A DNA stretch of 64,000 nucleotides, from the NCBI RefSeq assembly GCF_014191725.1, contig NZ_JACHWZ010000017.1:1-64000 (forward strand), in the 5' to 3' direction. The notes beneath the pieces are model-generated. The model was not told the origin of the DNA and did not search any database. It saw nothing but the letters and a program-made list of their open reading frames with translations. How positions within the stretch are numbered: the stretch's first letter is position 1; every line of letters starts with the position of its first letter. This document shows, in pieces, positions 9,210 through 18,711 of the stretch. Made by a program: the position numbers and the translations under genes. The DNA comes from Microbulbifer rhizosphaerae (GTDB taxonomy: Bacteria > Pseudomonadota > Gammaproteobacteria > Pseudomonadales > Cellvibrionaceae).

Positions 9210-9685
9210 GCGCTAACATTTCCTTCTTTTCCATCCTGATATCTCACTTTTAAGGGTCAAACTTCCCGCCTACGCAAAGTTATACGTCCAAGATTGTGAC
9301 GCAGCGCAAATAAGGACGATGGAGGCAGACTCTCTGCCGCAGAATTGTTTAAGGGTCAGTGATATCCCTAAAAGGACCCTATTTTAACAATAACAAAATG
9401 TTCATTCAGGAAGTGCCGATATTGCTGTCTGCGTAAAGTGGACCGTCGGTTACAGCGGCGGTAATAATCAACGGCAACCCGGCTGCAAGAGCAGAAACGA
9501 ATCTTGGGAGAGAGGAGATGAAATAACTTGACATCGCCGGTCGAACGACATATCTCTACGCTTTGGTAGCGTTACCATCAATGGATAATTGAATAATAGT
9601 TGAGCACCGCAGCCAAGGACCCCATGGATGTGTGTAGTCATGGAGATTGCAGCGGCGGCGCGATGATAGGAATGAGAGGAGCCCC
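9210..9685. other. Upstream region of the TonB-dependent receptor
   Basis: No gene is supported in these 476 bases, which are visibly richer in A+T than the neighbours. A weak stem (AGGGTC pairing with GACCCT) lies around 9350-9382 and could end transcription from the small gene upstream. The xyl-box-like operator at 9564-9577 is the clearest element. The promoter of the receptor is presumably close to it. Confidence 0.5.
9564..9577 (+). promoter_or_regulatory. LacI-type operator, xyl-box-like, upstream of the TonB-dependent receptor
   Basis: TGGTAGCGTTACCA is a palindrome with one mismatch around a central CG and differs from the site at 6301-6314 at two positions. It sits 109 bases upstream of the receptor start. 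This suggests that the receptor-SapC-cupin-halogenase group shares a regulator with the glucuronoxylan genes, possibly the LacI protein at 17.6 kb. Confidence 0.72.
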
Positions 9686-12600
9686 ATGTACAGATATAAA
9701 AGAAACAAACTGTCCGAAGTCATAATCACCGTGATGGCGTCCGCCATCGGTTCCCACCAGGCCTTGGCGCAGGAGCAGAGCACGCTCGAAGAGGTCACCG
9801 TCACCGGTATCCGCGCCTCCCTCGAGCGCTCCATGGATATCAAGCGCGAATCCTCCGGTGTGGTGGATGCGATTTCCGCCGAGGATATCGGTAAGTTCCC
9901 TGACACCAACCTGGCTGAGTCGCTGCAGCGGATTACCGGGGTTTCCATCAACCGGGTGAACGGTGAAGGTTCCGAAGTGACCGTGCGCGGCTTCGGTCCG
10001 GAAAACAACATGGTCACCCTGAACGGCCGCACCATGCCCACCGGTACCAGCTACGGCGGCGGCAGTGGCGCCGACGGTACAACCCGCTCCGGCGGCAGCC
10101 GCGCATTCAACTTCGCCAACCTGGCCTCAGAAAATATCAGTGGGGTAGAGGTCTACAAGACCAGCAAGGCGGACATCGCCACCGGCGGCATTGGTTCAAC
10201 GATCAACATCAAGACCATGCGGCCGCTGGACAATCCGGGCTTCACGGCCACCATCGGCGCCAAGGCGGTGCACGATACCACCAACCGCTACAACGACGAT
10301 GTGACGCCGGAACTCTCCGGAATCGTCAGTTGGACCAATGAGGAGGAGACCTGGGGTGCGGCATTGGCTCTCAGCCACCAGCAGCGCGACTCCGGCTATT
10401 CGGGGGTCACCGTAAACAACTGGAATATCGGTGTCTGGGGGCAGGACGATCTCTACAGCCAGGGCGGGGTACCCGACGAGGATAAAGCCGATATTGTAAA
10501 TGCGCCGGCAGAGGGTCAACTCTACGCGCGTCCCAACGACTTCCGCTATGCTTTCTCCGATACCCAGCGCGAACGTCTCAATGGCCAGCTGACGCTGCAG
10601 TTCAAGCCCACCGACAAGATGACCGCCACGTTGGACTACACCTACGCCGACAACGATATCGAAGAGCATCGTGGCGAGATCACCAACTGGATCCAGAATG
10701 GCTCCAATGTGTCCCGGGTCGTGTTCGACGATTCCGAAATCGCAACGCCGATCAGTATCTCGGAAAACTATACCGGTACCGTGGATATTGGCTACGAGCA
10801 GCAATACCGCTCCCAGAGCGATACCCTGGACTCCCTGGGTTTTAATTTCGAATTCGAGGTCAACGACAGCCTGACCCTAGCCTTCGATGTGCACGACTCC
10901 ACCATGAAGAGCCTGCCCACTGGCCCGGACAAGAGTGGTGAAGTGGCCATCGGCCTGGGCTCGCCGACCGTGGGATCAAAGACCCTGGACTTCTCCGGCA
11001 GTACGCCCACCTACAGTTTTGATACCAGCGTTCCCAATAACGCCCTGACGGCGGACAATGTGGGTTCGTCGATCCTGCGCGTGCGTGGTTCCGGCTCCAC
11101 CAACGACGTTACCCAGCTCAAGTTCGACGGCAAGTGGGAATTCGACAATGGCCGCTTTGATTTCGGCGTCGAGTCCCGCTCCATCGAAATGGATGCCTAT
11201 CAGACCTCCGGCGTCAACCAGACACTGGGTAACTGGGGGATCGCCAACCCGGGAGAATTCCCGGCCGATATGTTCCGGGTCATTGACGTCCAGGATGAAT
11301 TTGAAGACTTCAACGTAAATGGCAGCCCTGCAGTCGGCTTCCGCGGCGACGCGGTGGAACTGACCCGGTACGCCAATACCCTCTATCCGGGTACCTGCCT
11401 GTGCGTCGCCGATACCAACTCCTCCCACGATATCCTGGAAGAGGAAACCACGGCTGCTTACTTCCAGGTGGCTCTGTCTACGGAGTTGGGGGCCTTCCCC
11501 GCGAACTTCCTCGCTGGTGCCCGCTATGAGACTACCGACGTAAGTTCGCAGTCCCTGGTCAACCCGATTCCCTATCTCGTTTGGGAAAACAACAATGACT
11601 TCTCTTCGGGGCCGGCGGGCGCAACTGTGGAATGGTCGGAGAAGAACAGCTACGACAATCTGCTGCCGAGCCTGGATTTCAGTCTCGAGTTCACTGAAGA
11701 TGTCGTCGGTCGTTTCTCCTACAGCAAGACCATCGCCCGTGCCGGCTACGGTGACCTGAGAGTGGCGCCGGGTAGCTTCGGTACCGACGGCTCCACCTTT
11801 AATGGTGCTACACCGACAGCGACTTCATCCAACCCGTCCCTGCTCCCGCTGGAATCCGACAACCTGGATCTGTCCCTGGAGTGGTATTACGGCGACTCAA
11901 GTTTTGCTTCCCTCGGCTTCTTCGAGAAGCGCGTGGACAACTTTATCGGCATTGGCCAGGAGGAAGAGACATTTGGCATCCTGGACCAGACCAATGGTCC
12001 TCGTGTGCAGGCGGCTGCAGCGGCGCTGGATGATCTGGGTCTTGCCACCGACGACACCAACCTCTATGCCATGGTCGTGCTGATGGAGCACCCGGAAGCG
12101 ATTACGGACAACCCGGATATCTTCCCCAACGGCGTCTTCGAAGGCACCAACGAGCAGCTGCTGCTACTCGGTGAAACCGACGGCTGGGACGTTACTCCCG
12201 AAGAGGGCGACCCGGAAATGGTGTTCACCACCAGCAAGCCGATCAACAACAGGCAAGCCAAGATCTACGGTGCTGAACTTGCCGTGCAGCACTTCTTCGG
12301 CGAGACCGGTTTCGGCGTACAGGCCAACTACACCATCGTGCGCGGTGACGTGGGCTTTGATAATCTCGGCCTGCCGACTGAAAACCAGTTTGCGCTTACC
12401 GGTTTGAGCGACACGGCCAACCTGGTCCTGCTCTACGAAAACTACGGCATTCAGGCGCGTCTGGCCTACAACTGGCGCGATAAATTCCTGACCGCCGTTA
12501 ACCAGGGCAGCTCCAGGAACCCGAGGTATATAGATGAGTTCTCGCAGATTGACTTGAACGTCAGTTACGAGGTCAATGATCAGTTGTCGGTGGCTTTTGA

Positions 12601-12715
12601 AGGTATCAACATCACCGGTGAGGATATCGAACAGTACAACCGCAACGAACGCATGGTCAGGTTTATGGATGATCTGGGCGCCCGTTATCAAGTGGGTGCC
12701 CACTATAAGTTCTGA
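9686..12715 (+). CDS. TonB-dependent receptor (oligosaccharide uptake type)
   Basis: An outer-membrane active transporter of 1009 residues. After a signal peptide ending ALAQ comes a plug domain with EEVTVTGIRASL, SAEDIGKFPDTNLAESLQRITGVSI and VRGFGPENN, then a long beta-barrel ending in the aromatic terminus HYKF typical of outer-membrane insertion. The sequence around VVDAISAEDIGKFPD is that of the receptor subgroup linked to carbohydrate loci in Caulobacter, Xanthomonas and Cellvibrio relatives. The ATG at 9686 is chosen because AGAGGAG lies five bases upstream; an in-frame ATG at 9647 lacks this. It leads the group SapC, cupin-like and halogenase, though a terminator at 12.75 kb separates it from them. 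The xyl-box-like operator upstream suggests a xylo-oligosaccharide cargo. Confidence 0.93.
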   Translation: MYRYKRNKLSEVIITVMASAIGSHQALAQEQSTLEEVTVTGIRASLERSMDIKRESSGVVDAISAEDIGKFPDTNLAESLQRITGVSINRVNGEGSEVTVRGFGPENNMVTLNGRTMPTGTSYGGGSGADGTTRSGGSRAFNFANLASENISGVEVYKTSKADIATGGIGSTINIKTMRPLDNPGFTATIGAKAVHDTTNRYNDDVTPELSGIVSWTNEEETWGAALALSHQQRDSGYSGVTVNNWNIGVWGQDDLYSQGGVPDEDKADIVNAPAEGQLYARPNDFRYAFSDTQRERLNGQLTLQFKPTDKMTATLDYTYADNDIEEHRGEITNWIQNGSNVSRVVFDDSEIATPISISENYTGTVDIGYEQQYRSQSDTLDSLGFNFEFEVNDSLTLAFDVHDSTMKSLPTGPDKSGEVAIGLGSPTVGSKTLDFSGSTPTYSFDTSVPNNALTADNVGSSILRVRGSGSTNDVTQLKFDGKWEFDNGRFDFGVESRSIEMDAYQTSGVNQTLGNWGIANPGEFPADMFRVIDVQDEFEDFNVNGSPAVGFRGDAVELTRYANTLYPGTCLCVADTNSSHDILEEETTAAYFQVALSTELGAFPANFLAGARYETTDVSSQSLVNPIPYLVWENNNDFSSGPAGATVEWSEKNSYDNLLPSLDFSLEFTEDVVGRFSYSKTIARAGYGDLRVAPGSFGTDGSTFNGATPTATSSNPSLLPLESDNLDLSLEWYYGDSSFASLGFFEKRVDNFIGIGQEEETFGILDQTNGPRVQAAAAALDDLGLATDDTNLYAMVVLMEHPEAITDNPDIFPNGVFEGTNEQLLLLGETDGWDVTPEEGDPEMVFTTSKPINNRQAKIYGAELAVQHFFGETGFGVQANYTIVRGDVGFDNLGLPTENQFALTGLSDTANLVLLYENYGIQARLAYNWRDKFLTAVNQGSSRNPRYIDEFSQIDLNVSYEVNDQLSVAFEGINITGEDIEQYNRNERMVRFMDDLGARYQVGAHYKF

Positions 12716-12752
12716 TCGCCATGTACTTTTGAGTTAGTTTGATATGCTTATA

Positions 12753-12781
12753 AAGCCGCTGGTTTCAGCGGCTTTTTTTTT
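12753..12781 (+). terminator. Rho-independent terminator after the TonB-dependent receptor
   Basis: A GC-rich hairpin (AAGCCGCTG, loop GTTT, CAGCGGCTT) is followed directly by a run of eight or more T residues. It lies about 38 bases after the receptor stop and should attenuate transcription into the SapC gene. Confidence 0.92.
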
Positions 12782-12874
12782 CTATTTAAAAAGGCGATAC
12801 AGGTGTAGTATGGTTGTATTAAACAGCGGTGAAAGCTGCGAGAAACCTTTGGTATAAAAATAAAAGACGGTTCT

Positions 12875-13597
12875 ATGGCTAATTATGTGCTTCTGAACAA
12901 TGTACAACATCAAAACCTGAAGGTGGTCGACCGCTACTCCAGCGAGCTGGGGGATGGCAAGGCGGCGGTAATGACCTTTCCCACCGAGTTCTCCGACGTG
13001 CAACGGGAATACCCCATACTGTTGAGCCGAGATCCACAAACCGGTGACTACCAAGCTGTTGCTTTGCTGGGTATTCAAAAAGACGAGAATCTTTTTCTCT
13101 GTGATACAGGCAATGGTTGGAGTGCCTCTTATATCCCCGCTGTTGTGACGAGGGGGCCGTTTATCGTCGGTCTACAGGAGCAGGAAGATGAGGCGGAAGG
13201 TGCGCCGATGATCTATGTGGATCTGGACAGCCCTAAGGTGAGTGAAACCGAGGGTGAGCCGCTGTTCCGGCAGTTTGGAGGAAACAGTCCCTATCTTGAG
13301 TATACTTCAGAAGTCCTGCGCACCATTCACCAGGGAGCGGAGGTTGGCAAGGCCATGTTCCACGCTTTCGACCAGCTTGAGCTGATCGAGCCGATAACCA
13401 TCAATATTGACCTGAAAAATGGCGACAAACACCAACTGAGCGGCTATTACACAATCAGTGAAGAAAAGCTGGCAAACCTGAGTGGTGACTCTTTGAGAGT
13501 GCTGAACCTGTCGGGCTATTTACAGGGGGCTTTCCTGATCCTGGCTTCCCTGTCAAATATCAAAAAGCTGATTGATAGGAAGAACGCGCGCTTATAG
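12875..13597 (+). CDS. SapC family protein
   Basis: A cytoplasmic-looking 240-residue protein with no signal peptide. It matches the SapC family in the segments VVDRYSSELGDGKAAVM, EYPILLSRDPQTGDYQAVALLG and LFLCDTGNGWSASYIPAVVTRGPF. SapC was named from a Campylobacter S-layer locus, but its biochemical role is unknown. In proteobacteria with carbohydrate TonB-dependent receptors it often lies next to a JmjC/cupin-like protein and a tryptophan-halogenase-like protein, exactly as here. The gene begins about 95 bases after the receptor terminator and is followed 39 bases later by the cupin-like gene. The ribosome-binding site is weak. The family call is secure; the function is unknown. Confidence 0.85.
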   Translation: MANYVLLNNVQHQNLKVVDRYSSELGDGKAAVMTFPTEFSDVQREYPILLSRDPQTGDYQAVALLGIQKDENLFLCDTGNGWSASYIPAVVTRGPFIVGLQEQEDEAEGAPMIYVDLDSPKVSETEGEPLFRQFGGNSPYLEYTSEVLRTIHQGAEVGKAMFHAFDQLELIEPITINIDLKNGDKHQLSGYYTISEEKLANLSGDSLRVLNLSGYLQGAFLILASLSNIKKLIDRKNARL

Positions 13598-13636
13598 TGT
13601 GAGAAGTACGGCCGTTATCAGTGGTGAGTTTTCAGT

Positions 13637-14671
13637 ATGACCGGGATAACAAAGCAGACTAAAACGATTCAAAATTGCGCGCCGGGTGAAATTCCGGAAG
13701 AAATGCTCTGTTCTGCCGAACCTGTCGTTATCAAAGGATTGGTGAAAGACTGGAAACTGGTTGGAGAAGCCGGGAAATCTTCCTATGCCGCGGTGGAATA
13801 CCTGAAGTCGTACTATAGTGGAAAACCAGCACTGATCAACATTGGTCATCCGGGGATTGATGGCCGGTATTTTTATAATGATGACCTGAAGTCCCTGAAT
13901 TATGACACCGTCAAGGCGCAAATCGATGAAGCCCTCTCCTTGATCCTCAAGGCCGAAACGGATCCCGAACGGCCCTCTTATTATATTTCCTCGACATCCA
14001 TTGACAGTCATTTTCCCGGGCTCCGGGAAGAGAACGACCTGGATATACCAAGAAAAGAAAGGTCATATCCGGTATCTCCTCCCCAGATGAAAATATGGAT
14101 CGGGACCCGCTCTATCGCCACCTGTCACTATGACGCCCTGGACAATATCGCTTGCTGCATCGCTGGGCGCAGGCGTTTTACCCTGTTTCCCCCCAGCCAG
14201 ATAAAGAACCTGTACTTTGGCCCCCTGGACCTGACACCGGGCGGCCAGGCCATCAGCATGGTGGATTTCGATAACCCGGACTTTGAAAAGTATCCCCGCT
14301 TTCGCGATGCCCTGGCGGCGGGGCAGGTGGCCGATCTCGAGCCGGGCGATGCGGTCTATATCCCCAGTATGTGGATGCACCATGTGGAGAGTTTCAGCTC
14401 TTTCAATGTGCTGGTGAACTACTGGTGGGATGACGCTCCCATGTACACCGGCTCCGGTATGAATGCGCTGTACCACGGGATTTTAAGCCTGCGCGACAAG
14501 CCCGAGCACGAGAAAGAAGGCTGGAAGCAGTTGTTTGACTACTATGTTTTCGGCCCGTCCGAGCTGGCGGGAGAGCACCTTCCCGAGCATGCGCGAGGGG
14601 TGCTGGGAGAATTGGATGAAATCAAGTCCAGACAGTTGCGGGCAATGCTGCTGCAAAAACTGAATAGATAA
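13637..14671 (+). CDS. JmjC/cupin-like protein (putative Fe(II)/2-oxoglutarate oxygenase)
   Basis: A 344-residue protein of the cupin-like (JmjC/FIH-related) family. The metal-binding HxD motif is visible as CHYDALDN at 164-166, followed by CCIAGRRRFTLFPPSQIKNLY, and a distal His in YIPSMWMHHVESF near 248-249. This arrangement is that of protein or peptide hydroxylases of the FIH class, so hydroxylation of a protein partner is plausible but unproven. There is no signal peptide. It lies between SapC and the halogenase-like gene, 31 bases before the latter, and is very likely translated from the same mRNA. Confidence 0.82.
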   Translation: MTGITKQTKTIQNCAPGEIPEEMLCSAEPVVIKGLVKDWKLVGEAGKSSYAAVEYLKSYYSGKPALINIGHPGIDGRYFYNDDLKSLNYDTVKAQIDEALSLILKAETDPERPSYYISSTSIDSHFPGLREENDLDIPRKERSYPVSPPQMKIWIGTRSIATCHYDALDNIACCIAGRRRFTLFPPSQIKNLYFGPLDLTPGGQAISMVDFDNPDFEKYPRFRDALAAGQVADLEPGDAVYIPSMWMHHVESFSSFNVLVNYWWDDAPMYTGSGMNALYHGILSLRDKPEHEKEGWKQLFDYYVFGPSELAGEHLPEHARGVLGELDEIKSRQLRAMLLQKLNR

Positions 14672-14702
14672 AGGCTTCTGGCTGTTACCACTCGGGCGAG
14701 AA

Positions 14703-16223
14703 ATGAATACAAAGACAGATGATAAATTGCGGGGCAGGATATCCAGAGTGGTGATAGCCGGCGGTGGCACCGCAGGCTGGATAGCCGCAGCAGCCCTATC
14801 GAAAAAGCTGGGCGAATTGCTGGATATCACGCTGGTTGAGTCCGAGCAGATTGGCACTGTCGGCGTGGGGGAAGCCACCATTCCGCCTCTGAGAACCTTC
14901 CACCGACTGCTGGGCATCGACGAACAGGATTTCATGCGGGCCACCCAGGCCACCGCCAAACTGGGTATCGCTTTTGAAAACTGGGGCCGGCAGGGCGATC
15001 GTTACATCCACTCGTTCGGGAGAATCGGGACCAGCGCCTGGCTGTGTGACTTTCACCACTTCTGGCTGCGTGGCAGGGAAATGGGTTTTGATGCCGAACT
15101 GGGAGACTTCTGTCTCGAGTTGCAAGCGGCGGAAGCGGGGAAGTTCGCAACTTCGCCCAAGTCGGAGATCAATTTTGCCTATCATCTGGATGCGGGGCGC
15201 TACGCGAAATTCCTGCGCTGCTTCAGCGAGGGCCTCGGGGTCAGGCGCGTCGAGGGAAAAATCCGTGAGGTCAGGAAAAACGCCGAGTCTGGTTTTATCG
15301 AGTCGCTTTTGCTGGAGGACGGACAGGTAGTCGAAGGAGACCTGTTTATCGACTGCACCGGTTTTCGCGGCTTGTTGATCGAGCAGACCCTGAAAACCGG
15401 CTACGAGGACTGGTCCCATTGGTTGCCCTGTGACAGCGCCGTGCCGGTACAGACAGAAGCGAAGGGGCCGGCGCTGCCCTACACCCGTTCCATCGCCCGC
15501 GAGTCCGGATGGCAATGGCGCATTCCGTTGCAACAGCGGGTGGGTAACGGGTTGGTCTACTGCAGCCGCTATCTGTCCGATGACGAGGCGACAGCGCAGT
15601 TGCTGGAAAACATCGACGGCGAGGCGATCACCGAGCCTCGGGTGATCCGATTCAAAACCGGAAGGCGCCGCAAGGTCTGGAATAAAAACTGTGTGGCTTT
15701 GGGCCTGGCCAGCGGTTTTTTAGAGCCGCTGGAGTCCACCAGCATCCACCTGATTGTCACCGGGGCAACGCGGCTGATGCAGTTGTTTCCTTTCGACGGC
15801 ATAACCCGCTCACTGGTCGATGAGTACAACGAACTCTCCCAGGATGAACTGGAGAAAATCCGCGATTTTATCGTGCTCCACTACCATGTGACCCAGCGGG
15901 AGGACAGCCCCTTCTGGCACTATTGCAAAAACATGCAAATTCCCGAATCCCTGGACCATCGCATTCGCCTGTTCCAAGAGAGAGCTCATGCCTTTCAGGC
16001 GGACAGCGAACTGTTCCGCGTGGATTCCTGGGTCCAGGTGATGCTCGGGCAGGGCCTGATGCCCGAAGGTTACCACCCCCTTCCCCGGCTGATGACCAAG
16101 GAGGAAATGCGCCGGCTGCAGCAAAGCATCAGCTCGACCATTGCCAGGGCGGTATCCTCTTTGCCCGACCATCAGGACTTCATCGACCACTATTGCAAGT
16201 CGAATGGCCGCGAGGAACTCTAG
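14703..16223 (+). CDS. Flavin-dependent tryptophan-halogenase family protein
   Basis: A 506-residue FAD enzyme. The dinucleotide motif GGGTAGW is at about 20-26, VGVGEATIPP near 54-62, the catalytic-type Lys near 86 in TAKLGIAFENW, the halogenase signature WQWRIP at 270-275, and FLEPLESTSIHL near the position of the catalytic Glu region. Classical members chlorinate free tryptophan using reduced flavin. Members next to TonB-dependent receptors and SapC have no settled substrate. No flavin reductase gene is adjacent, so reduced flavin must come from elsewhere. A deleted relative of this gene lies at 46.2-46.9 kb in the second receptor locus. The family call is strong; halogenating a small molecule rather than modifying a protein is open. 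Confidence 0.9.
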   Translation: MNTKTDDKLRGRISRVVIAGGGTAGWIAAAALSKKLGELLDITLVESEQIGTVGVGEATIPPLRTFHRLLGIDEQDFMRATQATAKLGIAFENWGRQGDRYIHSFGRIGTSAWLCDFHHFWLRGREMGFDAELGDFCLELQAAEAGKFATSPKSEINFAYHLDAGRYAKFLRCFSEGLGVRRVEGKIREVRKNAESGFIESLLLEDGQVVEGDLFIDCTGFRGLLIEQTLKTGYEDWSHWLPCDSAVPVQTEAKGPALPYTRSIARESGWQWRIPLQQRVGNGLVYCSRYLSDDEATAQLLENIDGEAITEPRVIRFKTGRRRKVWNKNCVALGLASGFLEPLESTSIHLIVTGATRLMQLFPFDGITRSLVDEYNELSQDELEKIRDFIVLHYHVTQREDSPFWHYCKNMQIPESLDHRIRLFQERAHAFQADSELFRVDSWVQVMLGQGLMPEGYHPLPRLMTKEEMRRLQQSISSTIARAVSSLPDHQDFIDHYCKSNGREEL

Positions 16224-16350
16224 AAACTATTCCATAAACATAGCGGGTGGGGATGGCCGCCAGATCATCCCACTATTCGCCGCCCAAGAGCTGGCCTTGT
16301 ACTGCTGCTGGTCTTTTGAGGCTGTTATAAAAAGTCCAGGAGGGATAAGT

Positions 16351-17485
16351 ATGTTTATTGTAGAGAACCGCGGTCAGCTGGCCCGTCATCGCCATGCCAT
16401 TGCTGTTTTTTCCCTAATGTGCCTGACCACCTGCCCGCTATTGCTGCCCTCGGCGTCAGCGGCCACGCTGACCCAGGTGAGCAATTTCGGCAACAACCCG
16501 GGCAACCTGGAGATGTATCTCTACGTGCCCGACAACCTGACCGGCCCCGCGCCGGTTCTGGTGGCGCTGCACTACTGCACCGATACCGAGCCGGTGCTTT
16601 TCAGCAACACCCAGTTCGCCTCTCTGGCCGACCAGTACGGCTACATCGTCATCTACCCGTCGGTCACGCGCAGCAGCCAGTGTTTCGACGTATACAGCTC
16701 CCAGGCCCTGACCCGTGGCGGCGGCAGCGACCCGGTCTCGGTCAAGTCGATGATCGACTACGTGGTGCAAAATCACAAGCGGCCGGCCGGGTGCACAACG
16801 CCTTCCCCGGCTACGGGGGCCCTATCCGCGTATGCAATTGCGGCACGGCGTGAACGATGACGTGCTGGATTACAATAATTTCGGCGAGGAAATTAAGCAG
16901 TGGACCTACGTCCACGAACTGAGCCAGACGCCGACCGCTACCGACACCCCTCAGCCCAACCAGAGCCGAACGCGCTACGGTAGCAGTGGTCCCAACGCCC
17001 CGGTTGAGGCCATCAGTATCCAGGGAGCGGGCCACAATATTTCGATCAATGCTGCGGAAGTTATCCGCTTCTTTGGCCTGGATGGCACCGGCCCATCCGG
17101 CTCGTCTTCCAGCAGTTCCTCCTCGTCGGGCGGTGGCAGCACCATCGCCGTGCGCGCGCGCGGTACCACCGCACAGGAGTCGATCACCTTGCGGGTGGGC
17201 GGCATCGACGTGGAAAGCTGGACACTGGCCACCGGTATGCGGGACTACACTGCCACCACCGCCCTGAGCGGCGATGTCCTGGTGGCCTTTACCAATGACA
17301 ACGGGGACCGCGACGTGCAGGTCGACTATGTGCAGGTCAACGGTCAGGCCCGCCAGGCCGAGGATCAGAGCGAGAACACCGGTGCCTGGGATGGCTCCTG
17401 CGGTGGGGGCTCATTCAGCGAGTGGCTGCACTGCAACGGCCATATCAACTTTGGCCCTGTCTCCGGCGTTTCGAGCGGTATGTAA
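16351..17485 (+). pseudogene. Broken CE1-type xylan esterase with poly-Ser linker and CBM60-like module
   Basis: The start has a strong ribosome-binding site (AGGAGGG) and a signal peptide ending SASA. The N-terminal part (GNLEMYLYVPDNL, VALHYCT, SLADQYGYIVIYPS) is the beginning of an acetylxylan/feruloyl-esterase-like PHB-depolymerase fold. The frame is intact to VVQN near 16780. The region that should carry the nucleophilic serine is then missing, and HNAFPGYGGP appears in another frame, with a further shift near 16830 restoring LRHGVNDDVLDYNNF in a third frame. From there the esterase C-terminus, a GSSSSSSSSSGGG linker and a xylan-binding CBM60-like module (VRARGTTAQESITLRVGG, CNGHINFG) read through to 17485. 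At least two lesions are present. The second part could be translated alone but would lack a signal peptide. Confidence 0.82.
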
Positions 17486-17571
17486 AGCTGGGGCAATTGG
17501 CGACTGCGCTTTATTGTTGCGGCTGAATCAGTTATACAGGGCTGATATAAGACCTGCAGGCCAGTGACACA

Positions 17572-18696
17572 GTGAAACAGAAGCAGACCCGCCGTCAACG
17601 CAATACCCACCGCAACAACAAGATGCCCACCATCAGCGACGTCGCTCGCCGCGCCGGGGTATCGCCGATGACGGTGTCCAGGGTGATCAATGGCGAGAGC
17701 AATGTGCGGGCCAGCACTCGCGAGGTTGTGAACACCGCTATCGAGGAACTCGGCTACACGCCCAACCGGGCGGCGCGCAGCCTGGCGGGTGCGAACCAGA
17801 TCAATATAGGCCTTCTTTACAGCAACCCCAGTGCCGCCTACCTCAGCGAGTTCCTGGTGGGCGGCCTGGAACAGGCCGGCCGCCACAATGTACAGCTGAG
17901 CGTCGAAAAATGCGATGTGGAACTGGATGCGGAAGAGGTGGCCTATCGCCTGGTGTCCCGTGGCATGGAGGGCATACTGCTGCCGCCCCCCTTGTCGGAC
18001 TCGCCGCAGGTACTGGACGCGCTGGAGTCCAGCGACACGCCGGCGGTGGCGATCGCCAGCGGTCAGCTGCAGAAGAAGAATGTCTCGGCGGTGAGCATCG
18101 ATGACTACCGGGCTGCCCATGCCATGACCCGGCACTTGATTTCCCTGGGGCACCAGCGGATCGGCTTTATTGTCGGTGACACTAACCAGGTGGCCAGTGA
18201 GCGCCGCCTCAGCGGCTATCGGGATGCCCTGCATGAAGCGGGCCTGCCGGCCCCCGAGGAACTGGTGGCCCCGGGCCTGTTCACCTACCGCTCGGGGCTC
18301 GACGCCGCCGAGCAACTGCTCGGACTCGAGACCATCCCCACGGCCATTTTCGCCAGCAATGACGATATGGCCGCGGCCACCGTTGCCGTAGCCCACCGCT
18401 ACGGGCTGGACGTGCCCGGCGATCTTTCCGTGTGCGGCTTCGATGACACCGCCCTGGCCACTACCATCTGGCCGGAACTCACCACCATTCACCAGCCGAT
18501 TATCGAAATGTCCCGCGCCGCGGTGGATCTGTTGATCAAGAAAATACGTGCACGGCGCGCGGGCACCAAGGATGAATGTCGCCACCTGCTGCTGGATTTC
18601 ACCCTGGTGCGCCGGCAGTCGGACGCCCCGCCCCGGCGGCGGCCGCCGATTACCGTAATGAAAACCTCCGGGGAAAAGCAGACCTCCAAAAGCTGA
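17572..18696 (+). CDS. LacI family transcriptional regulator
   Basis: A 374-residue repressor-type protein. The helix-turn-helix ISDVARRAGVSPMTVSRVINGE is near residues 20-42 and is followed by the hinge helix and a periplasmic-binding-like ligand domain (ASNDDMAAATV, PGDLSVCGFDDTALAT, TTIHQP). The GTG start at 17572 adds a basic tail; the ATG at 17623 gives the more usual N-terminus, and neither has a clear ribosome-binding site. It lies directly after the xylan-esterase relic and within reach of the two xyl-box-like sites, so it is the best local candidate for the regulator binding them. That link is inference. Confidence 0.9.
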   Translation: MKQKQTRRQRNTHRNNKMPTISDVARRAGVSPMTVSRVINGESNVRASTREVVNTAIEELGYTPNRAARSLAGANQINIGLLYSNPSAAYLSEFLVGGLEQAGRHNVQLSVEKCDVELDAEEVAYRLVSRGMEGILLPPPLSDSPQVLDALESSDTPAVAIASGQLQKKNVSAVSIDDYRAAHAMTRHLISLGHQRIGFIVGDTNQVASERRLSGYRDALHEAGLPAPEELVAPGLFTYRSGLDAAEQLLGLETIPTAIFASNDDMAAATVAVAHRYGLDVPGDLSVCGFDDTALATTIWPELTTIHQPIIEMSRAAVDLLIKKIRARRAGTKDECRHLLLDFTLVRRQSDAPPRRRPPITVMKTSGEKQTSKS

Positions 18697-18711
18697 GGAT
18701 GCGGGGCAAGC

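Noticed and set aside
17365-18585. A minus-strand frame opposite the LacI gene
   Set aside because: The LacI protein has a complete HTH and ligand domain; the opposite frame is a codon-bias shadow.
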